Source: Acanthosoma haemorrhoidale (Eukaryota; Arthropoda; Insecta; Hemiptera; Acanthosomatidae). From it: DNA of 64,000 bases. Numbering within the stretch: position 1 is the first letter of the stretch; every line of letters starts with the position of its first letter. The translations under genes and the position numbers were made by a program. The DNA is taken from positions 115,513,768 through 115,577,767 of the forward strand of contig OV884014.1 of NCBI GenBank assembly GCA_930367205.1, in the 5' to 3' direction. This document shows, piece by piece, positions 12,431 to 24,300 of the stretch. The notes beneath the pieces were generated by a model that saw nothing but the letters and a program-made list of their open reading frames with translations, had not been told where the DNA came from and made no database searches.

Positions 12431-13680
12431 TAACTTTTGGTAATGTAATAATAGAACTCTGTAAATAGTTGGGACATACTACAAGAAAGCTACGGTAATC
12501 GCTTTCGCCGACGACATTGCGGTTTACAGCAGCAGCATGAGTGCACAAAGAGCTCTTACACACGCCGAGTCAGTAACGTTATCAGTGACAGACTGGGCAT
12601 GTTAAACACCAGTGTAAACGCCGGGAAGACCGACTGTGTAATCTTCTCCCTCCAAAAGGGGAAAAAATCCTTGCCAAAATCGTATAGCATAGGAAGGCAA
12701 GAGAACTCACCAGCTTTCTCAATGCACTATCTGGATATAAAAATGGATAGGCATCTCCAATTCTCTACTCACTTTAGTACTTAAAATAGAAAATGTACGA
12801 CACAGGTCTTACGTGCTATCGCACTTGCTAACTTCACCCAACCTGTTGCTTCGTCTCAAATTGATGATATATAAATGTGTCCTCCGGCCAGCTCTGCTGT
12901 ACGGTGCCCCGCTATTTACCCACTTGACTGACAATACAGCCAAATGTCTCCAACAATTCCAGAATGGGATCATGCGAAAAGTGGTCCGACATACCTCTCT
13001 CGAGAGGCTAAAGAACGCTGACCTGCACCCGTTGCTTGGTGTCCCATCGGTGGGTGAGTTCATCCGCCGAAGACACATCAAGTTTTTTGACTCGTTGCAG
13101 CACCTAACCAGCCCAGTGTTTAACACTATGACCCCACCACCCCTCCCGCATCGATGGCAACGGACTGTCGGGGAAAAATTAGGTTAAGAGTTAGTATGTA
13201 AGTTTGATCAAAAAGGTGAGCCCCATCAACTTTATTAGACCAGTTTAGTCCAGTCACGTATAATGTGTATCATTATACTTGTTTATTCATTATATAATTT
13301 TTATAAAATAACAAAACCTGTATATAATGTAGCGACGCTACAGGAAATACGAAAATAATTTGTAGATTCGCCTAAGGATCTATAATTCTGTACCTCGGAG
13401 GGATACAACACTATGTCCATTTTCATAACTTTACAGGAGAGGAGTTTTAAACTTTTTTTCAACAAAAAGTGTTATTGGCACAGCTATTTATTATTACAGA
13501 ATATATAATATATATATACAGAACATTCTATTTATTGTTATTTACATCATGCAGTTGTTATAAAATGAAAACCTTTAACTCTGTAATAAAGTCAATATGG
13601 AAAAAAATGGACATAGTGTTGTATCCGTCCGAGGTACAGAATTATATATAATTATCTGTGAATTTAAAGGGGCTATGAAG
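12430..13680 (+). pseudogene. Second LINE family: RT fragment, 3' UTR and poly-A tail
   Basis: Truncated non-LTR retrotransposon. The reverse-transcriptase catalytic motif is intact as AFADDIAVYSS (about 12500). The thumb and C-terminal part follow in shifted frames: YKCVLRPALLYGAPLF, then LQQFQNGIMRKVVRHTSLER, LHPLLGVPSVGEFIRRR and PLPHRWQ, stopping near 13187. The 3' UTR contains the conserved stem-loop AGGTGAGCCCCATCAAC at 13214 and a GTAGCGACGCTAC palindrome. It ends in GGGGCTATGAAG followed by a poly-A tract at 13681-13696. The UTR is interrupted by a 270-bp inverted-repeat element. Antisense copies of the 3' part lie at 14380-14570, 16215-16680, 29515-29900, 48590-48750 and 60365-60510. 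Confidence 0.85.
13382..13653. mobile_element. Inverted-repeat element (MITE) inside a LINE 3' UTR
   Basis: About 270 bp bounded by near-perfect terminal inverted repeats of about 40 bp: ATTCTGTACCTCGGAGGG at 13388 and its complement ending CCGAGGTACAGAAT near 13644. The flanking LINE sequence, uninterrupted in other copies (for example 48605-48635), resumes on each side, so the element inserted into an existing LINE copy. The interior is non-coding. Confidence 0.82.
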
Positions 13681-14379
13681 AAAAAAAAAAAAAAAAGAGT
13701 GTCATGTGAGTCATAATATCGAAATATCAGAATTTCGGTAGTGTTGCCACTTAAGCGAGGGCCAGGAAATTTTGAGTGAGAAAAAGGAAACTTTAATTGC
13801 AAGTAAAAAAAACATAGGACGTTTTTTGTGTTTATTTATTCATTTTTTGATCAATACAAAATTTTAATATATACAAAAAAAAAACGAGAAAGGTAATAGA
13901 ATTGTTCCAATATTTATATATATACATATAATGACTGATTAACAGACATTCTTTGCTTTGTGTTTTATGTTTGTAGATGTTGTATATATGTATTTTACAT
14001 ACACCTGCTATCATCCGTTATCTATATACCTTTGTAAGTGAAACCTACCAACTGTTACATGTTATCTAATATGTATTCATCCGCTACCCCCACTGGGCCT
14101 ACTTTTTGTCACTAATTATTAAGCATTCTCATGACCCTACGTTCTATTTTCGCTATCAGCAGACCAGATGTAAGGCTAGTATTTAGTAGTGATAGTATTT
14201 CGAAACTTGTTCACAAATAGACTGCGTTTTTAGACAAATAGCATGTATTTTTCATCTACACAAGAATATTGTTTCATTTGGCAAAAAACACTTCAATTGG
14301 TGAGTACCTTGACAGGGAATTGGTCAAGCAATTGTTTAAAAAAAAAAAAACTATTTGCAATTAGTCCTCATAATTTTTT

Positions 14380-14570
14380 TGTCTTTCATAGCCCCTTTAA
14401 GTTTACAATTAATTACATACAATTATAGATCCTCAGGTGAATCTATTAACAAATTATTTTATTTATTATAAATTATTATTTATTTGATATAAATTATATA
14501 ATGGAATAAACAAGTATAATGATACACATTATACTCGACTGGACTGAACTGACTAATAAAGGTGATCTTA
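14380..14570 (-). mobile_element. Second LINE family, 3' UTR fragment
   Basis: Reads on the minus strand from about 14570 down to its 3' end (CATAGCCCCTTTAA at about 14388), with T runs beyond it. It is truncated just at the AGGTGA stem-loop. Confidence 0.75.
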
Positions 14571-14571
14571 A

Positions 14572-14584
<13 letters not shown>

Positions 14585-14606
<22 letters not shown>

Positions 14607-14665
14607 TTCCCCTTAGCTCTCAAACTTATAAAATAGGATGTGGGAAAAATAAAGGAAAATTATTT
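14585..14665. repeat. Dispersed repeat shared with 16680-16745
   Basis: A T-rich tract followed by CTTAGCTCTC and then GGGAAAAATAAAGGAA. The same order occurs at 16681-16745. It may be part of the LINE-associated repeat cluster. Nothing coding is seen. Confidence 0.6.
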
Positions 14666-14669
14666 TGGG

Positions 14670-16210
14670 CTAATGAGTTAATTATCTTAATTATAATTCA
14701 GCAGAAAAACGAAAAATATTACATGGTGCCATTGTACTCGACGGGAGAAAACGTGGTGGGGACAGAAACGAAACAAAACTGTTTTTATCATTGGGATTTG
14801 GGGGAGGAGGGGGGGGGGTAGCTGTCCGAACTTTGACGTGCCTGATCACAAACCGGAACTGACATGTAATCCGATTCCGGTCGATACAGCACAAACAATT
14901 ATTTCCATTGCTTTTCCATTATCTCAGATGACAACATCCGGTGATGTACCGTGGCAGGGTGGGAAATGGCGAATGAAGTCCCTTAAACTCGGTCGAGTGA
15001 ACCTTAATAACCTATACTATTATTTGTTTGTTTCTCTCTAGAGCTGTACTGTATTTACAAAATATGGAATAACAAACTATATAGTTCTCTATTAATCCAT
15101 CGGATGTTTTGATTGAAGATATCCTCAAAGAATAAATGGACCAAAGTTTCTTATAAGTCAGTCTGTGCTGTCTACAGTTTTATAATGCTTGCTTTATATA
15201 TATATTTATAATCTTGCTAAGGACAAGTAGAAGAAGCTGGAGCAGAACTGTATACCTGCCTCGTGACTTGATGGAAGTCACTGATGGTTCCCTGTTATTT
15301 TTAAGTAAGCAACCGCATCCCTCCAAGACCTCCCTACTCCCCAGAATCTTATCCTTTTCTTATACATATATGTCTCAGCTTTAGCCCCCGACCCCACTTG
15401 TCCCTAGACATTCCACCCAGTATGTAGTAACGTAACTCTTTTAATATTTGTATATACTAGTGTTTTGGTTGTACTTCATAATAAAGCTTTTCTTTCTTTT
15501 ATTTTAAAAGACTCTCCTCTACAAAGATTATTTAACTTATGACAGAGTAGCTAAAAATGTAATATTCAATTTAATAATATCTTAAACGTATATTGACCAA
15601 CAGGCCATGTTCCCAAAATAATGTTATTAGCCTCTATGATAAAATAATCATTAAACATTAAAAGCCAAAGAAAATATTACTGACATTCATTAATGATGCA
15701 TTCGAACCAGGGCCTCCCAAGTATTAATTTTCTTTGGACACTCTCGCCAAGACTGTCATTTACAGACTGCTGTTTTCGCAGCATGAATAGGAAGTATTCT
15801 TTGAAATTAACTTTCTCTAAACCTTCTTGACCAATGGTAGGAGGATATTGACCGTCACTTTATAATGCATCTCAGCAAATGAAATACAATATAAATTGAC
15901 AAAAGCCAACACAAATTATTCTAGATTTAATTTTTTTTTTTATAATAATCTAATAAAATCCAATAAATGTAACATAATGCAAATCTGAAAGTCTATAAAA
16001 TTTGAGTGTCCATTATGGAACATCAAGCTGCTTGTAAATATAGCTATCAGATTATAACAGTAAATAATTTTCCTTTATCCAAGAACAACTTTTGAAGTAA
16101 TCTACGAGCTCCTCCCACTCACAACACATTTTATGTTGGTTCCAAAATATTGTGGATCAACTATTTTTGTGATTATATGCCAGCTCAGTTGGTTGTTGAC
16201 ACATTTGTAG
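14670..16210. other. Intergenic, no gene recognised
   Basis: Contains a short GC-richer patch (14800-14990) with a G tract, and a stretch at 15290-15520 ending AATAAAGCTTTTCTTTC that looks like a retroelement 3' tail. There is no supported coding region. Confidence 0.4.
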
Positions 16211-16214
16211 TTTT

Positions 16215-16680
16215 TATAATCATATACAATTATAGATCCTCAGGCAAATCTATTTACAAATCATTTTCGTATTTCCTGTAGCGTCGCTACATTATATACA
16301 GGTTTTGTTATTTTATAAAAATTATATAATGGAATAAACAAGTATAATGATACACATTATACGTGACTGGACTGAACTGACGAATAAAGGTGATAGGGCT
16401 CACCTTTTTGACCAAACTTAAAACTAACTTACATACAAATTCTTAACCTAATTTCCCCCTGACAGTCTGTTGCCATCAATGCGGGAGGGGTGGTGGGGTC
16501 ATAGTATTGAAGACTGGGATGCTACAACGAGCCAAAAAACTTGATGAGTCTCCAGCAGATTAACTCACCCACCAACGGGTGCAGGTCGGCGTTCTTTAAC
16601 CTCTGAAGAGAGTATGTCAGACCATTTTTCGCATGATCCCATTCTGGAAATGTTGGAGACATTTGGCTGAATCATATTCA
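16215..16680 (-). pseudogene. Second LINE family, RT C-terminus and 3' UTR
   Basis: Minus-strand copy of the 12430-13680 element covering the C-terminal reverse-transcriptase coding region (about 16440-16680, complementary to the LQQFQNGIMRK and LHPL regions) and the 3' UTR. It includes the stem-loop (complement at 16388-16406) and the GTAGCGACGCTAC palindrome at about 16278. Frames are broken. Confidence 0.82.
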
Positions 16681-17002
16681 AGTTTTTTTTTGTTTTTTTT
16701 CTTAGCTCTCTAATTATAAGATTAAGGATGAGGGAAAAATAAAGGAATATTTGGGTTTAGCGGATCCTTGTACTAGGAGTACCTGCTTGAAGGTGGTGTG
16801 AGGAAATTAAGGTGTGGGAAGCCTCGGTAGAGGTTGATTGTTGAGGAACAGTGGTGAGAGTCCACTGGTGGCTGGGCCTAGAGTCCCTCTAGGCATGTAG
16901 GGCAGTCTTATTTTGTTCGATAGCAGTGATGGGTGCCTGTTAGAGGCTTGTTGTTGATGGGCCAAGCGCCGTGATGTCCACCATTTGGTCTGCTTTACCA
17001 GA

Positions 17003-17401
17003 CGACAACCTTTTAAAGGCAATATTGGAGCAAAAAATTGAGCCTTTTTTAAACAGGATTGTAACAGGCGATGAAAAATGGGTGAACCTATGACAATATA
17101 GTCCGCAAAAGACTGGCTTGATAAGGATCAACCACCCCTACCAGATCCGAAAGCAAACATCCATGGCAAAAAGATTTTATTGTGTGTATGGTGGGATTGT
17201 TAAGGAATAATTCACCACGAGTTGTTGAAGTCAAATTTAACGATCACTGCGGATAGATACGTTCAGCAGTTGCAAAGAGTGCAAGAGAAACTCCATGAAA
17301 AGCGTCCTGCACTCGTTGAAGTTAATATAATTTTGTTATTTAATGAGAGCAAAATAAATGTCTGATAAAAAAAACGGAAGTTACTTATGACTCGACCTAA
17401 A
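17003..17401 (+). mobile_element. mariner (lineage 2), truncated copy
   Basis: Starts at the codons for DDNLLKAILEQ. An internal deletion then joins directly to KIEPFLNRIVTGDEKW (first catalytic Asp region). It continues through LCVWWDC and ends in the 3' terminal inverted repeat GAAGTTACTTATGACTCGAC at about 17369-17390. The 5' inverted repeat and helix-turn-helix are missing. It shares with the copy at 31441 the same second deletion, which removes the third catalytic Asp region and joins the codons after CTGCACTCGT directly to the 3' UTR. Confidence 0.88.
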
Positions 17402-17796
17402 TAGAATTTATTTTTCATTTAGGATAAAAAGAAATAAAAAACTATATATACTTTTCCTTAGTTTATTCATCTCTTATATTTTTATCTCTTGATATTTTTA
17501 ATAATATGTACATTAAAAAATAGGAAAAAAAGTATAAAAACAAGCATACAAGTATTTAAAGGATTTTTTATTTATATTCATTGTACCAATAACAAAATAT
17601 TTAACCTTACCAAAAATTAATTAAAAATACATTCATCACATGATTTTGGCTTAAACTGGAAAAGTTATAACTAATCCCACCTTTTGTTTAATTTTTTTTT
17701 TTTTTAGTATTGCTTTTTACTTACCCTTAAAAAAACAATAAGGAAATGAGAGCACAAATGTTAATTTGTAAAGTCTTAGCAACACCTACTCATTTT

Positions 17797-17967
17797 TCAA
17801 TAGTATTTAAACTCATGGATAGGATCATCACACTTTTTATTTAGGGCACTTGCATACAAAACAGGCCATACAACGGGTGCCATCACTACTGCAACACCTA
17901 GGTTTGACATGGCCTGTTTCGTGCGTAAGTGCCTCTTAGTGTATCTCACGTACGAGTCCTTAAACAT
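17797..17967 (-). CDS. 56-aa single-pass membrane microprotein, unrecognised
   Basis: I do not recognise the family. The 56-residue product has a basic N-terminus (RYTKRHLRTKQ, residues 8-18), one predicted membrane segment (VAVVMAPVVWPVLYASAL, about residues 25-42) and a short charged tail ending HEFKYY. This layout is typical of mitochondrial inner-membrane microproteins, which is inference only. Base composition is clearly less AT-rich than the flanks, and codon use looks coding. I chose the ATG at 17967 because a good splice acceptor (TTCTGTACAG) ends at 17972, 4 nt upstream. An upstream in-frame ATG at 18009 would read through that acceptor. The gene starts about 335 bp after the RPA1 stop, on the same strand. 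The upstream exon is unknown; it could be a cis 5'-UTR exon or a trans-spliced leader. Confidence 0.6.
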   Translation of the reverse strand: MFKDSYVRYTKRHLRTKQAMSNLGVAVVMAPVVWPVLYASALNKKCDDPIHEFKYY

Positions 17968-18227
17968 TAAACTGTACAGAACATAGTAAGTTAACTTATT
18001 TTCATACATTAATTTTCAAAAGAGAAAAAAAAAATAGCTTAAATGTATAAGAATATTTTAAGTATTATAATTTTTGCATAATAATGATTTCTTCTTCGTG
18101 AATATTATTAATATGATAAACCATTAAACAAAAATATTAACTAGAATATTTCCATAACAATTAATGAAATACAATTATCACATTAACATCTAACAACATT
18201 AAATTATTTAAAAAATAGTCATAGGAT

Positions 18228-18233
18228 TTTATT
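18228..18233 (-). terminator. RPA1 polyadenylation signal AATAAA
   Basis: Canonical AATAAA on the minus strand, about 70 nt after the RPA1 stop codon (18302). It is the first such hexamer downstream and so the likely 3' processing signal. Confidence 0.6.
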
Positions 18234-18301
18234 TTATATGAACTTGACTTTTGAATTAAGAATTATTATCGTATGCAGATAGAAACCAGTCCTTCAACTG
18301 A

Positions 18302-21300
18302 TTAGCGAGATTCAATTCCACTTAGCTCGCATATTTCAGTATAAAGTTTTCTACAGCGATCGTTAATATCTAGCTTTTTAACAGAAAAAGCGCTCATTTT
18401 TATGCGGCTCTCATCCTGTCAACAATATAGAAATATGATAAACTTATCTCACTGTGACCGATAGAATTTTACATTTAATTAGTTATAACCAATGTAAATT
18501 AGCAATAATATAAATTAAGTTGTAGAAATAAGTTATTCAAATAGTTAGTTGGTAAGTATTAATGAATGCAACAATAGTAACAGGAATGTGCTAACAATGC
18601 AAGACTGGCTGCCGCCTTAAGGGGGAAGGCTTTGGTTCCCACGAACGACAGTGCAGTTGAGTTGATTGTAGCGACGAGTACAGTGACTGAAGTAAATTTT
18701 GGACTAGAAGAGAGACGAGATGTGGCACCCAGGTTGGTGGAACTAATTTTAGATTTAATCATACTCAATATAGAATGGGAGAAAATTAGAGCATGATGAT
18801 TCTGGAAAAAGGGGACAGACAGTCTTAATCTTTACGATTTTAGCATCGGTTTTAGTTAAAAGAAACTTAGTTAACTTACTTTTAAGTTAGCCCTTTTTCA
18901 TGGGTTTATGATTTAATAATAGTTGTTATGAACGAAATATGTCGAATAAATTTTAATTATCTTTTAAAGTATTTATTTTAGTCCGAATTAATTTATTTGC
19001 CTTCCCCTAGTTATGTCGAGTCTATGTAATATTTCAGGTTCCCCTTTCCTTAGGTAATCCCATCTCCTGTCATTAATATTTTCCCAAATTCCCGTAAACA
19101 TTTATTAGGAGAAGAGAGCGAGAAAGACAGGGGTTTACATCACATTTTGTAAATATTTTTACTGTATAATACAACTTATGTTTCATTGAGTATTGATACA
19201 ATTGGAAACAACCTACCGTGATATTACCATTCGTTCTGAAAGATACTCCCAAGCATTTTACAGTATGCATTGTAGTATCAATATTTATCTTATCTGACAC
19301 AGGTGGTTTAAATCGGAAATGCTCAATTTTTAACTATTTGCATAAATCCGCGTGAGCTGAGTCAAATACACCGGGTCTAGTTAAAGGAGGCCTGGGAGAG
19401 TCAGTCAGTCGAGAAGTACCAGGAGGGGAAATCACCCACTAGAGAAAAATCGAAGGGTGGCACGGGAGGAAGGCTCGTGAAGATCCTATATCCGTTCTCT
19501 AAACACGAGGCCCAAGAACCTTCTTGCTGTTAGATTTTATAGAATCTGCTAAGCAAAAAGAACTAAATCCAAAGTCATTAGGTTTCTGTGGCCTACCAAT
19601 AATATTTAATAATAACTGTAAGGTAATCAAATCAGAGAAGGTAATAATAGTTTAAAGGCCATCAAGTGAATGCAATATACATCATTACTAACTAAAAGGA
19701 TGAAGACGACAGTGAAGAAAACCTTATAAATATTGTTGTGATATTTGGATGTTGCCTTTGATTTGAATTCAAATAAGCAAAAAATCAAGGATTGGAATTT
19801 GAAATTAGCGGGCATAAAAGAGCGGTAAACGACCCGTGGATAAATCAAGAAGGCGATAAGGGACAAGGACTTGGAAACTAATATGGTGTATTAGCGTTGT
19901 TCTTATTTTGATCTCATGAGTCAAAGTTGTTAAGTTAAGATTAGAAATATTGTGAAACTTTAAATTTTTTTACGATAAATGGTGATTGGGCATAAAGGAA
20001 CAGTTGGTGGAAGAAGAATTTTCTCTCAGAAAAAGGATTGAAGTGATAACAACGGATTTTCCACTAACCGCATGGCAAAGAATAGGAACAAACGAGGAAT
20101 AAAGGAAAATTCACCGAAGAACGAAGAAAAATTGATGAAACAATAGAAAGGGGCATGGAAAGTAGTAAATCTGGCCAGTCGCGAATTATAATAATAAGTT
20201 AAAATAATAAAAATTTGTTTTGTAAACCATAGTAGTTTTGTCACAGATGTACTTGTTGAAAAATTAAAGAAAAGTTTTGTAATTGAACAGTTTCCTTTTT
20301 GCCAGAATTCTTTTTTATATTAACAGAACCTTTAACCCTCAGGTAAAATTAAATAATAGCAAGAAAGATAAAAATCATAACAATATATTTAATTTACATT
20401 AATTTCAAATTTTCAAGCGTAACACATTAATTTGAGATATAAGCTTTGAAACATATAGATAATAAATAAATTCACTAATGACAATGTCAAACAAGAAAAG
20501 ATGTGCTTAGTTTTCGTAAATGAAAATCTCATTTACTCTCATATGTATAATATAATATTATGTTTTTTATCTAAATCGTTTATATTTAAGTTAATCTGAG
20601 GTTTTAAAGGTTCTGTTAATTTAAATAAGAATTCTGGCAAAAGGAAAATTGTTTAATTACAAATCGATTCATGAATTTATATACATATAAGCACGTATGT
20701 GATAAAATAACAATGTTAAGAAACTTAAAATTTACCTTAATATAATCGCGACTGGCCAGATTTACTATTCTTACATCCTTCGGCGAATTCTTCTTTTTTC
20801 TTGGTATCAGAGCGTGGTTGCCATATGTCTCCTGCGATGATCAAAAATGAACAAGGCTCACCTTGTCTCATGGGCAGGTCAAAATGAAAATTACCGCTAT
20901 CTCGTCGTTTTTATACTCCTCTGTTGCCTTCTTGATTTTTTTTAACTTACATATTTTTCAATGCCAGTTGTCTCAGATATTATTAACTTTTCTTATTTTA
21001 AAGTTAACAAATCCAATATAAAAATATTTATATTTAATTCTTGATATTATTTATATGATAACTATTAATATTAGATATAACAGCAACAAATAATGTTCAT
21101 CCCTTCATAGCCATGATTCACGGGTCGTTTACTGCCCTTTTATGCCCGCTAATTTCGAATTTATATCAAAGGCAACATCACAAACTCACATCTAAATATC
21201 ACAACAATGTATGCAAACATATACTATCAGACAGACAAATTATACTCACATTATATGTTTCCATTTTAGCACGAACTCTAAATTGGAAAGGCTGCAGGGT

Positions 21301-24300
21301 AATTTTTCTAAACACTTCTCCAAACTTATCGCTGTTTTCTTCCTGCCATCTACCAACCTCATCAGCTGAGGCCCCTAAGAGTTCCTCGGCAGCTTCCTGA
21401 AAGATTGTAATCCACTGATGTCCGCTGAAGTCACCGATATTTACCTAAGCGAATAAAGAAAAATGATATAAAATGTTAACAGCCAATTTGCACCTGTCCC
21501 CTTTTGATGGGAAATTCACAAGCAGAGTATTTAAATCGTACTTAAATAAACATGGCACAAAACCATTTCAAGTTATTTTGAAACAAATATAAAAAAAAAA
21601 TTTTCAGTTAAAAACTACAATCATGTTCTTTTTTTCAAGTATAATAATTTAAAAATCATTGCATGTTGTTATGATATTTTATAAGTAATTTCATTCTATT
21701 TTAAAATAAATAACTAGTTGTGGACAAATAATTGTTGGCAGGGGTTAAGGTTAGACCGGGTATTACTGATCTTCATAGATCAAGACAGAGCAAAGGGTAG
21801 AGCAAGAGAGTAGAGTGTGGTAGAGCATCCCCACAGCGAAGAATGTGCCATTTTATTATAAATCATTGAATGTTTGTATTCGGTAGCTATTATTTAAATA
21901 ATATATGAATTTATAAAGGCGATTATATATATAAAAAAAAAAATTGCCTAAATCATGCATTAGAATCGCAATAGTATTAGAAAATAGAGAGTTACAAGTT
22001 TTTATAACACTAAATAATTTTTTTTGAAGATATATCATATATAGTGAAAATATATACATAAAAATAATACTAACACTTAGCATTAGGCGAAATTTAAATG
22101 AATCGAATTCTCGATTGCATTTTTCACATCTGTACTGTCCTGTATTTTGGTCAATAACCTAAGAAAAAAAAATTATTTAAAAAACACAAATAGTAAAAAA
22201 AAACAACAGCATTTAATAGAAAAAAAAATGCTTCTTACCTTCTTTTGACAATCCGGAGTAGGGCAGGCTTTATAAACACACCTTTCTTGCTTAACGTGCA
22301 TAACTGTCGCATAAGTCGAAAAATATTCTGCTTTTTCTCCACAACCCAATTTTGAAGAGATGGCCTCCCTGATTAAACACATCTTCCCACCGCCGCCTGT
22401 AAAAATTATTAATATGAACAATTTTTAAAATAAAATTTGATATAGACTAGTAAGGTGAATATTTTTAAATTCAAATCTATATACCTAACTCAGATCTAGA
22501 AGAAACAGAATTAAATTTGGCATCGTCGGTAAGATCATCAAACCATCCTTTGAGCTTGTGAGCCTCAGGTATATCAGGATTCACTTGAAAAACAGAACCC
22601 GACACTAGTGAGATGGACTTTCCGCCGCCGAACTCAGTAATTTTTCCTCCTTTTACAGCTACCACTGGCTGAGAATCTCCTCTAAATTCTTCCCCTTGGC
22701 TCCCCCATAACGTAAGGTTGACCTGCGTAAATTAATAAATTAAAATTCAAACTTACAAGACGGTGACATCGTTTATTTTTCAGTCTATAGGATACCAACA
22801 GCAGTGAGAGATCTATCAACAAGGGTTATTTCTCTTTTCTTCAGTTCTCGGTTGGTTGTCCGGGCTGTTAATGAAACGACATCACCGGCTGATTTGCAAA
22901 CTCCAATGAAATCTGTAAACCAACAAGTACAAAAATTGATTTTTGTATTTTCTTAGGATGAGATTGCATTTCACAAACTTTTCAACTTATATTGACTGTT
23001 CGTTACTAACACAAAATCTAATGACACACAAGCAATTTTTTTTTTGCTCGTAAAGTCATGACAGCCCAACGAGTCATTAGTGCTCAGATCATTGTAAAGA
23101 ATTACTTGTCAACAGTTACAGACAACCATCCACACAAACTCATTGGAATATTTATATCTTGAATTATTTCAATTATAATATAAACAGAAATATTGTTATA
23201 TATCGACAAATTCACAATTTTTCCCAAATGAAGAAAATAAAAAAGAAGCCAAAAGGGGACTCTGATATAAAACTAGATTTAAAGATTTTAAGTTACAAAA
23301 CTTCCCAGGGATTATGACTATTTATAATCAGTAAAAAAAAATGTGCGAAATGAACACCAATAACTTGTAAAATTTGACAGCAATTGAAGGGTTTACTGCA
23401 AGGAGGCAGCTCCATTTTTCCAACTTTTTTGGGGGGGATTGAAAGCTTAGGTTCACTATATACCTTATTGCCTCAAACATAGTCGTGCATATTCATCTGT
23501 TGAGAAATAGAGGGAACTAACACTCGGAGCAATATCATTCTTGCACCAAACGAAAGAACTATTTTTTTATATAATATTTAATATATAACTCATAACAGTG
23601 GAGAATGGAGCTGCTCCTTGCAGAAAATTCTTCAATTATTGCCATAAAACTATTTTACCATAAGTGTTTTCTTTTCTAACAGTAAATTCAAATAAATAGT
23701 TACCTAACAGTGTGCCAGCTTCTGCATCTTGAATACTGCTCAAAGAAGTGAAGTTAAATTGAAGTTTGGGTATGGCGTTATCATCATCAGAACAGGGAAT
23801 CACCTGAGTCTCGTTGGTAAAACTCAATTCATAATTGTTGTTTAATGCACAGAATTTTTTATTCGCTATTTTAACTTGACATTTACTTACGTAATAGAGT
23901 TTGTCTTCCTAAAAAAAAATATCAGTGATAATTGTGTACAAATAAAAACTTGGGTGTTCAAACCAGATAGAATCGAGAAATAAACAGCATATAATTTAAA
24001 AAAAAAAGTTTAGTAATATTTTATGTACTAGCACAATTAATAATTTTAAAATGTATTAAATATGTACTTATGTAGTATGTACTTTTAACTCCTTAGCCAC
24101 CTTTCCTATATTAAAGTTATTTATAATTTCTCTAAGGGATTTTTTAATGTAACTTATTGTGCAGTCGAAATAAATAATAAGAGGATTAACAGTTTTAAAA
24201 AACACCTTTGCATAGAGGTTAGGGGTTCATGTCGAAAACAAAATTTGTATTGGATAAATAATTTATCTAAATTATTTAACCAACCTGTAGCATATCATAA

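Noticed and set aside
18559..18768. Serine-rich 69-codon frame within the last RPA1 intron
   Set aside because: No homology or splice support; lies between RPA1 exons and does not fit the RPA1 phase or alignment.
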